Assembly: GCF_009377235.1 (NCBI RefSeq)
Contig: NZ_VMNX01000020.1
Location: 1-62,028, forward strand
Direction of reading: 5' to 3'
Length of the DNA stretch: 62,028 nt
DNA from: Streptomyces acidicola
GTDB lineage: Bacteria > Actinomycetota > Actinomycetes > Streptomycetales > Streptomycetaceae
The notes under the pieces were generated by a model. It made no database searches and was not told the DNA's origin. It was given only the letters and a program-made list of their open reading frames with translations. Shown here one piece after another: positions 39,511 through 48,044 of the stretch (positions are counted from its first letter, which is position 1; the number at the start of each line of letters is the position of its first letter). The position numbers and the translations under genes are program-made.

Positions 39511-41843
39511 CGCTCCTCGTGGACGCGTTCGAGCAGTGCCACGGGCATCCGGTCGAAGAGCTCCGCCACACGTACGTGCCCCGTGAACTCCCGCTCCGGA
39601 GCGAGGACGTCGGCCCACCGCCCCGGAGGCAGCGCCAGCCGGGTCCCGCGCCAGCCGCCCGCGTCGGCCAGCCGCAGCGACAGCCGGGTGACGGCCGCGA
39701 CGACCTCACCCGAGCGCACGAAGGCGACACAGTGCGCCGCGCCCGGCCCTTCGGCGGTCAGCGGCCCGTACGTCGCTGTCTCCCCGAAGGCGCCGGGCCG
39801 CCGGCCGCGCAACCGCAGGGCGGCCGTGGTCAGCCGGGACTTCTCCGAGGGCTGTTCTTGGGGCGTGAACGGCTCCCGGTTGTCCGGGTCCACCAGTGCC
39901 CGGTACTCGCCCTCCGTGCCCTGATAGACGTCCGGCACGCCCGGCATCGTCAGATGGACCAGGGCGGCGCCCAGGACGTTCGCCCGCACATGGGGCTCCA
40001 GGCCACTCCTGAGGGCGGCCATACGGGTGTCGCCGCTCGGGCCCCGCGCCACGAAGGCGGCCACCGCCTGCTCGTACGCGGGGTCCTGCTCGGTCCAGGA
40101 CGTGTACAGCCCGGCCTCCCGCACATGCTTGAGCAGCGCCCCCTGGAGGCGCTCCGCGGAGGCGGGGCCCAGCCCGAACGCCGTCTGCCAGGCGGCCCAC
40201 GCCAGCTGCGGGTCGGGCATGCCGGGACCCTCACGGGTCACCTCGGCCAGCACCTCGGCCCACCGCTGCGGGCACTCGGTGAGCACGGTCAGCGCGGCAC
40301 GTACGTCGGCGCTGCGCTTGGTGTCGTGCGTCGACAGGACGGTGCCCGTGGCGGGCCAGTCGCGCTGCACGCGCGCGCAGTAGGCGTGGAAGCCCTCCGG
40401 AGCGACGGCCGGGCCGCCCGGGTCGCCGCCCACCTCGTTCGCCGACAACAGCGGTACGTAGCGGTAGAACGCCGTGTCCTCCACGGACTTGGCGCGCAGC
40501 GCGGACGCGGTCTGCGCGAACCGGGTCCGCAGCTCCATGCCCTCGGGCCCCGCACCGGCCCGCCCGAGCAGCAGGTTCCGTACGGTGTCGACGGCCCGGG
40601 ACTCCTCCGGCACCGTGAAGACCGTGCGTGCCTCGGCCGCGGCCTCCTCGGTGACGACCAGGGCGGCGTCCCCGGACGTGTACGGCCGGTACACCTCCAG
40701 GCGCACCAGCAGTTCGACGAGGGCCGTGCGCAGCGCCCAGGGGGCGTGGTCGTGCAGGGCGGGGTCGGGTGAGCGGTCGCACAACCGGTGCGCCGCGCGC
40801 GTGAGACGGTCGACCTCCGTGGCCAGCTCATGGCCCAGCACCTTGTACGCGGCGCGCCGCACCGTCGACTCCCAGTGGCCGCCCCGGTCGGTCCCCGGCG
40901 CCGCGAACCGCCGGTACTGGCCGAGGAGTTCACCGACGCCCGCCGGATCGGCGAACAGCCCGTCCACGTGCCGCAGCGCGTCGTACCCGGTGGTGCCCGC
41001 GACCGGCCAGGCGGCGGGCAGCGGCTCGCCCTCCGCGAGGATCTTCTCGACGACCGTCCAGCGCCCGCCCGTCGCCTCGTGCAGCCGCCGCAGATACCCG
41101 TCCGGATCGGCGAGCCCGTCGGGATGGTCGACCCGCAGTCCGTCGACGACCCCCTCGTCCAGCAGCTGAAGGATCTTCGCGTGCGTGGCGTCGAACACCT
41201 CCGGGTCCTCCACCCGCACCCCGATCAGCTCCGAAATGCTGAAGAACCGCCGGTAGTTGAGCTCGGTACGGGCCAGCCGCCACCACACCGGCCGGTACCA
41301 CTGCGCGTCCAGGAGCTGCGGCAGGGGCAGCTTCTCGGTCCCCTCGCGCAGCGGGAACACATGCTCGTAGTAGCGCAGCTCCTTCCCGTCCACCACGAGC
41401 TGGTCGATCTCCGTGCCGAGCGGACCGCCCAGCACCGGCAGCAGCACCTGCCCGCCTCGCACGTCCCAGTCGATGTCGAACCACCGCGCGTACGGCGACC
41501 CCGGGCCCTCCCGCAGCACCTCCCACAGCGGCCGGTTGTGCCGGGGGGCCATCGCCATGTGGTTCGGCACGATGTCCACGACCAGCCCGAGGCCGTGCGC
41601 CCGCGCGGTACGCGCCAGTGACCGCAGCGCCTCCTCCCCGCCCAGCTCGCCCCGCACGCGCGCGTGGTCCACCACGTCGTACCCGTGCGCGGAGCCGGGC
41701 ACGGCCTCCAGCACCGGCGACAGGTGCAGATGCGACACACCGAGCGAGGCCAGATACGGCACGGCCGCCTCCGCCGCGCCGAAGGGGAACTCCGGTTGCA
41801 GCTGGAGGCGGTAGGTGGCCAGGGGCACGGTGGGTGACGTCAT
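39501..41843 (-). CDS. treY: Malto-oligosyltrehalose synthase (TreY)
   Basis: This 780-aa GH13 intramolecular transglucosylase converts the reducing-end alpha-1,4 linkage of maltodextrin to alpha,alpha-1,1, making maltooligosyltrehalose for TreZ. Signatures are ATYRLQLQPEFPF at the N-terminus, SHLHLSPVLEAVPGSAHGYDVVD, DIVPNHMA, nucleophile Asp in DGLRVDHPDGLADPDGYL, Glu in VVEKIL, and STHDTKRSADVRAAL near the end. The length is normal. The start ATG41843 has a weak TAGG upstream. A MITE-like element separates it from the upstream glgX on the same strand. Confidence 0.96.
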   Translation of the reverse strand: MTSPTVPLATYRLQLQPEFPFGAAEAAVPYLASLGVSHLHLSPVLEAVPGSAHGYDVVDHARVRGELGGEEALRSLARTARAHGLGLVVDIVPNHMAMAPRHNRPLWEVLREGPGSPYARWFDIDWDVRGGQVLLPVLGGPLGTEIDQLVVDGKELRYYEHVFPLREGTEKLPLPQLLDAQWYRPVWWRLARTELNYRRFFSISELIGVRVEDPEVFDATHAKILQLLDEGVVDGLRVDHPDGLADPDGYLRRLHEATGGRWTVVEKILAEGEPLPAAWPVAGTTGYDALRHVDGLFADPAGVGELLGQYRRFAAPGTDRGGHWESTVRRAAYKVLGHELATEVDRLTRAAHRLCDRSPDPALHDHAPWALRTALVELLVRLEVYRPYTSGDAALVVTEEAAAEARTVFTVPEESRAVDTVRNLLLGRAGAGPEGMELRTRFAQTASALRAKSVEDTAFYRYVPLLSANEVGGDPGGPAVAPEGFHAYCARVQRDWPATGTVLSTHDTKRSADVRAALTVLTECPQRWAEVLAEVTREGPGMPDPQLAWAAWQTAFGLGPASAERLQGALLKHVREAGLYTSWTEQDPAYEQAVAAFVARGPSGDTRMAALRSGLEPHVRANVLGAALVHLTMPGVPDVYQGTEGEYRALVDPDNREPFTPQEQPSEKSRLTTAALRLRGRRPGAFGETATYGPLTAEGPGAAHCVAFVRSGEVVAAVTRLSLRLADAGGWRGTRLALPPGRWADVLAPEREFTGHVRVAELFDRMPVALLERVHEERRG

Positions 41844-41895
41844 GGAAACCTACGTACCCGCTCGGCACGGGAACCTGCGCACCCGCTCCCCCAAG

Positions 41896-42025
41896 GGCGT
41901 GTTTCGAAAGTCCCGTCGTACGCCCGAAGGGCGGGCCCCGCGGCGGCGATGGGGGTCCCCCGCGCGAGCGAAGCCGAGCGTGCGTGCCAGGCGTCGCGGG
42001 GCAGGCGGGACTTTCGAAACACGCC
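41896..42025. mobile_element. MITE-like inverted-repeat element between glgX and treY
   Basis: A 130-bp segment is bounded by perfect 20-bp terminal inverted repeats: GGCGTGTTTCGAAAGTCCCG at 41896-41915 and its complement at 42006-42025. The interior is non-coding and itself GC-rich and folded. No target duplication is clear. It ends seven bases before the glgX stop codon. It may be a non-autonomous transposon-derived element; the transcript would form a strong hairpin that could act as a terminator or mRNA stabiliser. Confidence 0.6.
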
Positions 42026-42031
42026 TAGGGC

Positions 42032-44152
42032 CTACGCCGGCCGCTGCAGCACCGTCAGGCTCCGGTCCACCAGCGTCAGGCTGTCCCCCGCCTGCACCTT
42101 GGCTCCCGTCTGTGGTGGTACGCCGTCCGGGCGGGAGGTGTCGACGACGACCTGCCACTGGCGGCCGTGGTCGACCGGGATCAGGAAGTCCAGTGCCTTG
42201 GGGGAGGCGTTGAACAGCAGCAGGAACGAGTCGTCGGTGATGCGCTCGCCGCGGGTGCCGGGCTCGGAGATCGCGTTGCCATTGAGGAAGACGGTGAGCG
42301 CCGACGCCTGGGCCGAGTCCCAGTCCCGCTGCGTCATCTCCTCGCCCACCGGGGTGAACCAGGCGATGTCGGAGAGGTCGTCGTGGGTGCCCTCCACCTG
42401 GCGCCCGTGGAAGAAGCGGCGCCGCCGGAGCACCGGGTGGTCCAGGCGCAACCACACCATCGCGCGCGTGAAGTCCAGCAGATCACCGAAGACGCCGCCG
42501 TCCTCGCCGGGCCACGGCACCCAGGACAGCTCGCTGTCCTGGCAGTACGCGTTGTTGTTGCCGCGCTGGGTGCGCGCGAACTCGTCGCCGTGGCTGAGCA
42601 TCGGCACGCCCTGGGACAGCATCAGCGTGGCGATGAAGTTCCGCATCTGGCGGGCGCGCAGCTCCAGGACCGCGGGATCGTCCGTCTCGCCCTCCGTGCC
42701 GCAGTTCCAGGAGCGGTTGTGGCTCTCCCCGTCGCGGTTGTCCTCGCCGTTGGCGTCGTTGTGCTTGTCGTTGTAGGCGACCAGGTCGTGCAGCGTGAAC
42801 CCGTCGTGGCAGGTCACGAAGTTGATCGAGGCCAGCGGGCGGCGGCCGTCGTCCTGGTAGAGGTCCGAGGAGCCCGTGAGACGGCTCGCGAACTCCGCCA
42901 GTGCGCGCGGCTCGCCCCGCCACAGGTCCCGTACCGTGTCCCGGTACTTGCCGTTCCACTCGGTCCACAGCGGCGGGAAGTTGCCCACCTGGTAGCCGCC
43001 CTCGCCGACGTCCCACGGCTCGGCGATCAGCTTCACCTGGGAGACCACCGGGTCCTGCTGGACGAGGTCGAAGAACGACGACAGCCGGTCCACCTCGTGG
43101 AACTGCCGGGCCAGCGTCGCCGCCAGATCGAAGCGGAACCCGTCCACGTGCATCTCGGTCACCCAGTACCGCAGCGAGTCCATGATCAGCTGCAGCACGT
43201 GGGGCGAGCGCATGAGCAGGGAGTTTCCCGTACCCGTGGTGTCCATGTAGTAGCGCGGGTCGTCCGCGAGCCGGTAGTACGACGGGTTGTCGAGGCCCCT
43301 GAAGGACAGCGTCGGGCCCAGGTGGTTGCCCTCCGCCGTATGGTTGTAGACCACGTCCAGGATGACCTCGATCCCGGCCTCGTGCAGCGCCCGCACCGCG
43401 GACTTGAACTCCAGCACCTGCTGCCCGCGGTCACCCCAGGACGCGTACGCGTTGTGCGGGGCGAAGAAGCCGATCGTGTTGTAGCCCCAGTAGTTGTTCA
43501 GGCCCAGGTCCACCAGCCGGTGGTCGTTCACGAACTGGTGCACCGGCATCAGCTCCAGCGCGGTGACACCCAGTTCGGTCAGGTGCTCGATGACCGCCGG
43601 GTGCGCCAGGGCCGCGTACGTGCCGCGCAGCTCCTCCGGCAGCTCGGGGTGCCGCATGGTCAGACCCTTCACATGGGCCTCGTAGATCACCGTGTGGTGG
43701 TACTCCGTGCGCGGCCGCCGGTCATCGCCCCAGTCGAAGTACGGGTTGACCACCACCGACGTCATCGTGCGCGGCGCCGAGTCGAGGTCGTTGCGCTCCT
43801 CGGGCGCCCCGAAGTGGTAGCCGTACACCTCCTCGCCCCACGTGACCGAGCCGCTGATCGCGCGCGCGTACGGGTCCAGCAGCAGCTTCGCGGAGTTGCA
43901 GCGCAGGCCGCGCTCCGGCGCGTACGGTCCGTGCACGCGGAAGCCGTACCGCTGTCCGGGCATGATCCCGGGCAGGTACGCGTGCCGTACGAACGCGTCC
44001 GTCTCCCGCAGCTCCACCGCCGTCTCCGAGCCGTCGTCGTGCAGCAGGCACAGTTCGACTCGGTCGGCGGCCTCCGAGAAGACCGCGAAGTTAGTGCCGG
44101 CGCCGTCGTACGTGGCACCGAGTGGATACGCCTGTCCAGGCCAGACCTGCAT
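42032..44152 (-). CDS. glgX: Glycogen debranching enzyme (GlgX)
   Basis: This 706-aa GH13 isoamylase-type debranching enzyme removes alpha-1,6 side chains from glycogen or limit dextrin and supplies linear chains for TreY/TreZ. It has an N-terminal CBM48 (about 1-150, YPLGATYDGAGTNFAVFS), the barrel motifs DVVYNHTAEG, nucleophile Asp in DGFRFDLA, acid Glu in LIAEPWD, and NFVTCHDGFTL, and a C-terminal beta domain. The ATG44152 is preceded by GGAAGAG eight bases upstream; the frame stays open further up but without a good site. It is followed by the inverted-repeat element and treY. Confidence 0.96.
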   Translation of the reverse strand: MQVWPGQAYPLGATYDGAGTNFAVFSEAADRVELCLLHDDGSETAVELRETDAFVRHAYLPGIMPGQRYGFRVHGPYAPERGLRCNSAKLLLDPYARAISGSVTWGEEVYGYHFGAPEERNDLDSAPRTMTSVVVNPYFDWGDDRRPRTEYHHTVIYEAHVKGLTMRHPELPEELRGTYAALAHPAVIEHLTELGVTALELMPVHQFVNDHRLVDLGLNNYWGYNTIGFFAPHNAYASWGDRGQQVLEFKSAVRALHEAGIEVILDVVYNHTAEGNHLGPTLSFRGLDNPSYYRLADDPRYYMDTTGTGNSLLMRSPHVLQLIMDSLRYWVTEMHVDGFRFDLAATLARQFHEVDRLSSFFDLVQQDPVVSQVKLIAEPWDVGEGGYQVGNFPPLWTEWNGKYRDTVRDLWRGEPRALAEFASRLTGSSDLYQDDGRRPLASINFVTCHDGFTLHDLVAYNDKHNDANGEDNRDGESHNRSWNCGTEGETDDPAVLELRARQMRNFIATLMLSQGVPMLSHGDEFARTQRGNNNAYCQDSELSWVPWPGEDGGVFGDLLDFTRAMVWLRLDHPVLRRRRFFHGRQVEGTHDDLSDIAWFTPVGEEMTQRDWDSAQASALTVFLNGNAISEPGTRGERITDDSFLLLFNASPKALDFLIPVDHGRQWQVVVDTSRPDGVPPQTGAKVQAGDSLTLVDRSLTVLQRPA

Positions 44153-44331
44153 GGATACGACTCTTCCAGTTGCGCCGTGCCCGTGGGGGCGACTCCCGGC
44201 CGAGTCTCCCTCAAACTGATGGAACCACCTATGACTTACGTCCCTCTTACCGACCGACCAGCGCATACGCGGTATGCCGAACGAGCGGGACCCATGGACC
44301 CCTGGGTGACTCCGGGGGAGTAGGGGGAATT

Positions 44332-45147
44332 GTGCGGAAGATAGTGCACCGCCACCTGGGGAAGGTGGTGGCGGGCGGGGCCATCGCGGTGGCCGGGACA
44401 GCTGTGATGGTGGGGATCACGCTGCCGGGGTCGGTCTCCGCCGACGAATCCGGCAGCACCAGGCAGCAGGCCGCCCAGCAGGCGGGACAGGCGGGGCAGG
44501 GGCAGGGACAGGGTGCGGTGCAGCCCGGTGTCGTCGAGGCGGCTCCGGCCGAGGGGGACAAGGGGACGGGCCGTGACCCGCTCACCGACGACGAGATGGA
44601 GCGCGTCGAGCGCATCGCCCTGAACCCGCAGCTGCTCCGCAGCGGAGAGAACGCCGAGGGCGAGCGCGGCCCCGAACGCATCAACGTCGAGCTCGCCGAG
44701 CCGGACGCGGACGAGCTGGACGACCCGGGCGCGCCCCGCCGCGCCGAAGCCGCGTTCTACGACTACAAGAACGACACGCTCGTCACCAGGACCATCAACC
44801 TCGACACCGGCAAGGTCGAGCAGACCGGCACCCAGCGCGGAGTGCAGCCGCCGTTCAGCCGTACCGAGACGGTCGAGGCCGCCCAGCTCCTGATCGCCGA
44901 CCCGCTCGGAGCCGGCCTGAAGGCCGACTACAAGGACGCCACCGGCAAGGAACTCACCTCGCCCGACCAGCTGGTCCTCAGCGGCATGGTCTTCCGCGCG
45001 GACGCGGGCACCAAGCCCGACACCCTCGCCAAGTGCGGCGAGCAGCGGTGCCTGCGGCTCTTCAGCAAGGTCAAGAACGGACCCTGGATCGACACCCGCG
45101 CCTTCATCATCGACCTGAGCACCCGCAAGGTCGCCAAGCTCGGCTGA
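44332..45147 (+). CDS. Secreted protein equivalent to the N2/N3 domains of copper amine oxidase
   Basis: This 271-aa exported protein has a signal peptide (about 1-37), a Gln/Gly-rich linker (about 42-64), then two alpha/beta domains in the order of N2 and N3 of copper amine oxidases. The segment DPLTDDEMERVERI (82-95), a strand INVELAEP, then PRRAEAAFYDYKNDTLVTR and INLDTGKVEQ correspond to the PLT, RRAEV-type strand and DL-T-G-V-pattern of those domains. GVQPPFSRTE is also a CAO hallmark. There is no catalytic residue here. The gene starts with GTG behind AGGGGG. The catalytic domain is encoded by the next gene, with its own signal peptide. The assignment is from pattern recognition only. 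Confidence 0.72.
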   Translation: MRKIVHRHLGKVVAGGAIAVAGTAVMVGITLPGSVSADESGSTRQQAAQQAGQAGQGQGQGAVQPGVVEAAPAEGDKGTGRDPLTDDEMERVERIALNPQLLRSGENAEGERGPERINVELAEPDADELDDPGAPRRAEAAFYDYKNDTLVTRTINLDTGKVEQTGTQRGVQPPFSRTETVEAAQLLIADPLGAGLKADYKDATGKELTSPDQLVLSGMVFRADAGTKPDTLAKCGEQRCLRLFSKVKNGPWIDTRAFIIDLSTRKVAKLG

Positions 45148-45160
45148 CCCGGGTACCTCC

Positions 45161-45214
45161 ACTTTCCTGACGTTCCGAACTTTCCTGACGTTCGGAACTC
45201 TTCTGACTTTCCTG
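45161..45214 (+). repeat. 18-bp tandem repeats between the two amine-oxidase genes
   Basis: Units 45161-45178 and 45179-45196 (ACTTTCCTGACGTTCSGA) are identical but for one base, and a decayed third runs to 45214. They fill half of the 103-bp gap and lie just upstream of the second gene's ribosome site. Confidence 0.8.
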
Positions 45215-45250
45215 CTCTGTGCAGGCTTTCTGCAAGGGGATCAGTTCTTC

Positions 45251-46588
45251 ATGCGTGCAAAGCGCCCGATCAGCGACCTCCGGCCGCGGGGAATCAACCG
45301 TGCCCGCAGCGGGGCGGCGGTCGGCCTGACCGTGACCGCCCTGGCCGCCGGACTCACCACGGCCGCGGGCCCGGCCACCGCCCAGCCCAAGGCCGCGCCC
45401 GCCGTGACCTGGGGCTGCAGCGCGGCCTACCGGATCGAGCAGAAGCTCGCCTCCGGCACCACCTGGCGGATGTGCTACCGCCACGACCGCGAGGCCGGGA
45501 TCGCCCTGGAGGACATCTCGTACCAGCCGCCGGGCGAGACCAAGCCGATCAAGGTCCTCACCAACGCCAGGCTCGGCCAGATCCATGTCCCGTACGACGA
45601 CGGCCAGGCCGAGTACGACGACCTGACGGGCTACGGCTTCGGCCAGGGCATGGTGAACCTGAAGGCGTCCGAGTGCCCCGGCGGCACCATCAAGACCGTG
45701 AAGGTCCGGGAGCCCATGTACTCGGACTCCGAGAACATCAAGGGTCTGTGCACCACGACCCGTTCGCGCGGCCACGCCTACCGCATGCAGGCCGACACCG
45801 GCAACAAGGTCTTCCAGGCGCAGGGCAAGGACCTGCTCGTCTACAGCGTCAACAAGGTCAGCTGGTACGAGTACATGACCGAGTGGCGCTTCCAGGACGA
45901 CGGCACGATCAGCATGAACGTCGGCGCGACCGGCAGCCTCTCGCCAGGCGACTACGACGCGGGTGACGGCCGCGGCTGGCCGATCGGCAACGGTTCCCGG
46001 TCGAAGGCCACGAGCCACAGCCACAACGTCTTCTGGCGGCTCAACTTCGCCCTGGACGGCTCCTCCAAGAACCGGATCGAGCAGTACGACTCCGTGGTCA
46101 GCCCGCCCGCCGGCGCCAACCAGGGGCCCACCAACAAGACCACCCGCACCAAGGTCACCAAGGAACTCGCCGGCGACGCCAAGAACATGCGCTGGTGGCG
46201 TGTGGTCAGCGCGACCGGCAAGAACAAGGACGGCCACGCCCGCAGCTACGAGATCGTCCCCGGCCCCAGCCAGAAGTACCCCGGGCGCAGCTTCACCAAG
46301 CACGACATCTACTTCACCGAGTACAAGAAGTGCGAGAAGTTCGCCAGCAACAACCTCGGCAACTGCCCCGCCGGGTCCGGCAAGTCCGTCGACAAGTGGG
46401 TCAACGGTGAGACCCTCAAGCACCCGATCACCTGGGTCAACGTCGGCTTCCACCACATCGCGCGGGACGAGGACCAGGAGCCCATGCCGGTCCACTGGCA
46501 GGGCTTCTCGATCGCCCCGCGCGACGTCACGGCCATGAACCCGCTCACTCCGGCCGAGCTCGCGGGCGAGAACGGCCAACCGGACTGA
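45251..46588 (+). CDS. Secreted copper amine oxidase catalytic-domain protein
   Basis: This 445-aa exported protein has a signal peptide (about 1-45) followed only by the catalytic beta-sandwich of copper amine oxidase. Aligning by eye gives the base Asp123/124 (YDDLTGYGFG), the TPQ-precursor position Tyr206, copper ligands His256 and His258 (SHSHNVFW), and His401/402 (GFHHIARDEDQEPMP). Spacing from Asp to Tyr (82) and from Tyr to the HxH (50) matches known enzymes. The TPQ consensus T-x-x-N-Y-D/E is degenerate: K202-V-S-W205-Y206-E207. These enzymes deaminate primary amines to aldehyde, ammonia and H2O2. The N2/N3 part is in the preceding gene. AAGGGGA lies upstream of the ATG. Confidence 0.82.
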   Translation: MRAKRPISDLRPRGINRARSGAAVGLTVTALAAGLTTAAGPATAQPKAAPAVTWGCSAAYRIEQKLASGTTWRMCYRHDREAGIALEDISYQPPGETKPIKVLTNARLGQIHVPYDDGQAEYDDLTGYGFGQGMVNLKASECPGGTIKTVKVREPMYSDSENIKGLCTTTRSRGHAYRMQADTGNKVFQAQGKDLLVYSVNKVSWYEYMTEWRFQDDGTISMNVGATGSLSPGDYDAGDGRGWPIGNGSRSKATSHSHNVFWRLNFALDGSSKNRIEQYDSVVSPPAGANQGPTNKTTRTKVTKELAGDAKNMRWWRVVSATGKNKDGHARSYEIVPGPSQKYPGRSFTKHDIYFTEYKKCEKFASNNLGNCPAGSGKSVDKWVNGETLKHPITWVNVGFHHIARDEDQEPMPVHWQGFSIAPRDVTAMNPLTPAELAGENGQPD

Positions 46589-46667
46589 AGCAGTTGAGAA
46601 ACTGCGTGTCCATCCGGCTGCACCGCCCGCCGCTCCCGGAGTACCCTTCCTTGATCGTTGGGTAGGG

Positions 46668-47939
46668 GTGGAGCTCGGGGGAGCGGAAGGCGGTGCGCGG
46701 GTGGGCTCGGGAGGGCTGGAGTTGCCTCCTGGTGACGAGGGTCACGAGGGAAACTCCACAGATGTCCCACCCGGCGCGGTGTCCCTGGCGCGTCCGATGG
46801 AGATAAGTTCCATCGGTCCGGAACTGGACTGGAACGCCGACGCCTGGAGCGAGGTGCGTACCCGCGCCCAGCGGGCCGGCCGCGCCTACATCTGGCTGAA
46901 CCTCGTCGAACAGCGGCTGCGCGCCGTCGTGGCCGCTGTTCTGCGTCCCATCTACGAACCCGTCCACGGCGACGACTGGGTGGTCGCCGCCGCCGGTCCC
47001 GCCGGACAGGAGTGGGTGCAGCGCGCGGTCGCCGTACGCGAGGTCAGCCGCCGCAAGGGCTATCTGCTGGACCCCGCCGACGACAACGTGCTGAGCTTCC
47101 TCACCCTGCCGCAGTTGCGCGAGCTGATGGTGCAGCACTGGCCGTGCTTCGAGCCGTACGTCGACGAGCGGCGCGACGTGGAACTGGCCCTGGACGAGCT
47201 GGAGGTCACCCGGAACGTCGTCTCCCGCAACCGCGCGCTGTCCGAGGCGGTACTGGCCCAGGCCGAACGCGCCTCGGCCCGGCTCCTGGAGGTCCTCGGC
47301 GCGGGCAGCGACGTACCGTCCGCGCGCAGGCTGCCCGTGGACGCCGTGGAGTCCCTCGTCGGCGACCGGTACGCGGACGTCGTGGGCGTGCACCCCGACC
47401 GGGTACGGCTGCTGCGGCAGTTCCCGGCGGAGGACCTCTTCGGCGGCGCCCGCCGGCTGGACGCCATCGGGATAGGGCTGAACCTGCTGGTGCAGAACTT
47501 CTCCGGGCGACGGCTCGTACGGCTCGCCGAGTCGGGATGCCGGGTGCGGCTGGTGTTCCTGAACCCGGCGTCCAGCGCGGTGAAGCGGCGCGAGCGTGAA
47601 CTCGGCATCAAGCGGGGCGAGCTGAGCCGCGCGATCGAGATGAACATCCTCCACATGCGCCGGGTGCGGTCCAAGCTGCGCGACCCGGGCGCCTTCGAGA
47701 TCCAGGTCTTCGACGAGACACCGCGCTTCACCGCCTACCTCGTGGACGGCGACGGTTCGGACGGCATAGCGGTCGTCCAGACGTATCTGCGCGGTACCCG
47801 CGGGATGGAGGCTCCGGTGCTCGTCCTGCGCGGAGGCCAGCGACTGCTCAAGCCGGATGAGCCAGGCGAAGGCGGCCTTTTCGGGACGTACCGCGAGGAG
47901 TTCGAACTAGCCTGGGCGGACTCACGACCGGTGTCGTGA
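46668..47939 (+). CDS. SAV2148-family HEPN domain protein
   Basis: This 423-aa cytosolic protein has an N-terminal disordered leader (about 1-50) and a HEPN helical domain (about 55-250). A DUF5919-like C-terminal domain follows (about 260-415, GIGLNLLVQNFSGRRLVRLAESG, RVRLVFLNP, AYLVDG, VVQTYL). Near the start of the HEPN domain is R93-PIYEPV-H100, an R-x6-H pattern like the active site of HEPN ribonucleases. It matches a highly conserved Streptomyces family named after SAV2148. The function is unproven; RNase or regulatory activity is an inference. The start is uncertain (GTG46668 or downstream GTG/ATG codons). Confidence 0.85.
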   Translation: MELGGAEGGARVGSGGLELPPGDEGHEGNSTDVPPGAVSLARPMEISSIGPELDWNADAWSEVRTRAQRAGRAYIWLNLVEQRLRAVVAAVLRPIYEPVHGDDWVVAAAGPAGQEWVQRAVAVREVSRRKGYLLDPADDNVLSFLTLPQLRELMVQHWPCFEPYVDERRDVELALDELEVTRNVVSRNRALSEAVLAQAERASARLLEVLGAGSDVPSARRLPVDAVESLVGDRYADVVGVHPDRVRLLRQFPAEDLFGGARRLDAIGIGLNLLVQNFSGRRLVRLAESGCRVRLVFLNPASSAVKRRERELGIKRGELSRAIEMNILHMRRVRSKLRDPGAFEIQVFDETPRFTAYLVDGDGSDGIAVVQTYLRGTRGMEAPVLVLRGGQRLLKPDEPGEGGLFGTYREEFELAWADSRPVS

Positions 47940-48044
47940 CCGATCCGTACGCGCCGCAAAGCGGAATGCGGTCGTCGGATTGTCAGTGGCCCATGCGAGG
48001 GTGGAGGCCACTGGGGGAACGCACCACCAAGAAGGGGGGCCACC

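Noticed and set aside
42167..44323. Plus-strand open frame opposite glgX (about 718 codons)
   Set aside because: Shadow of glgX; no recognisable domain and typical antisense composition.
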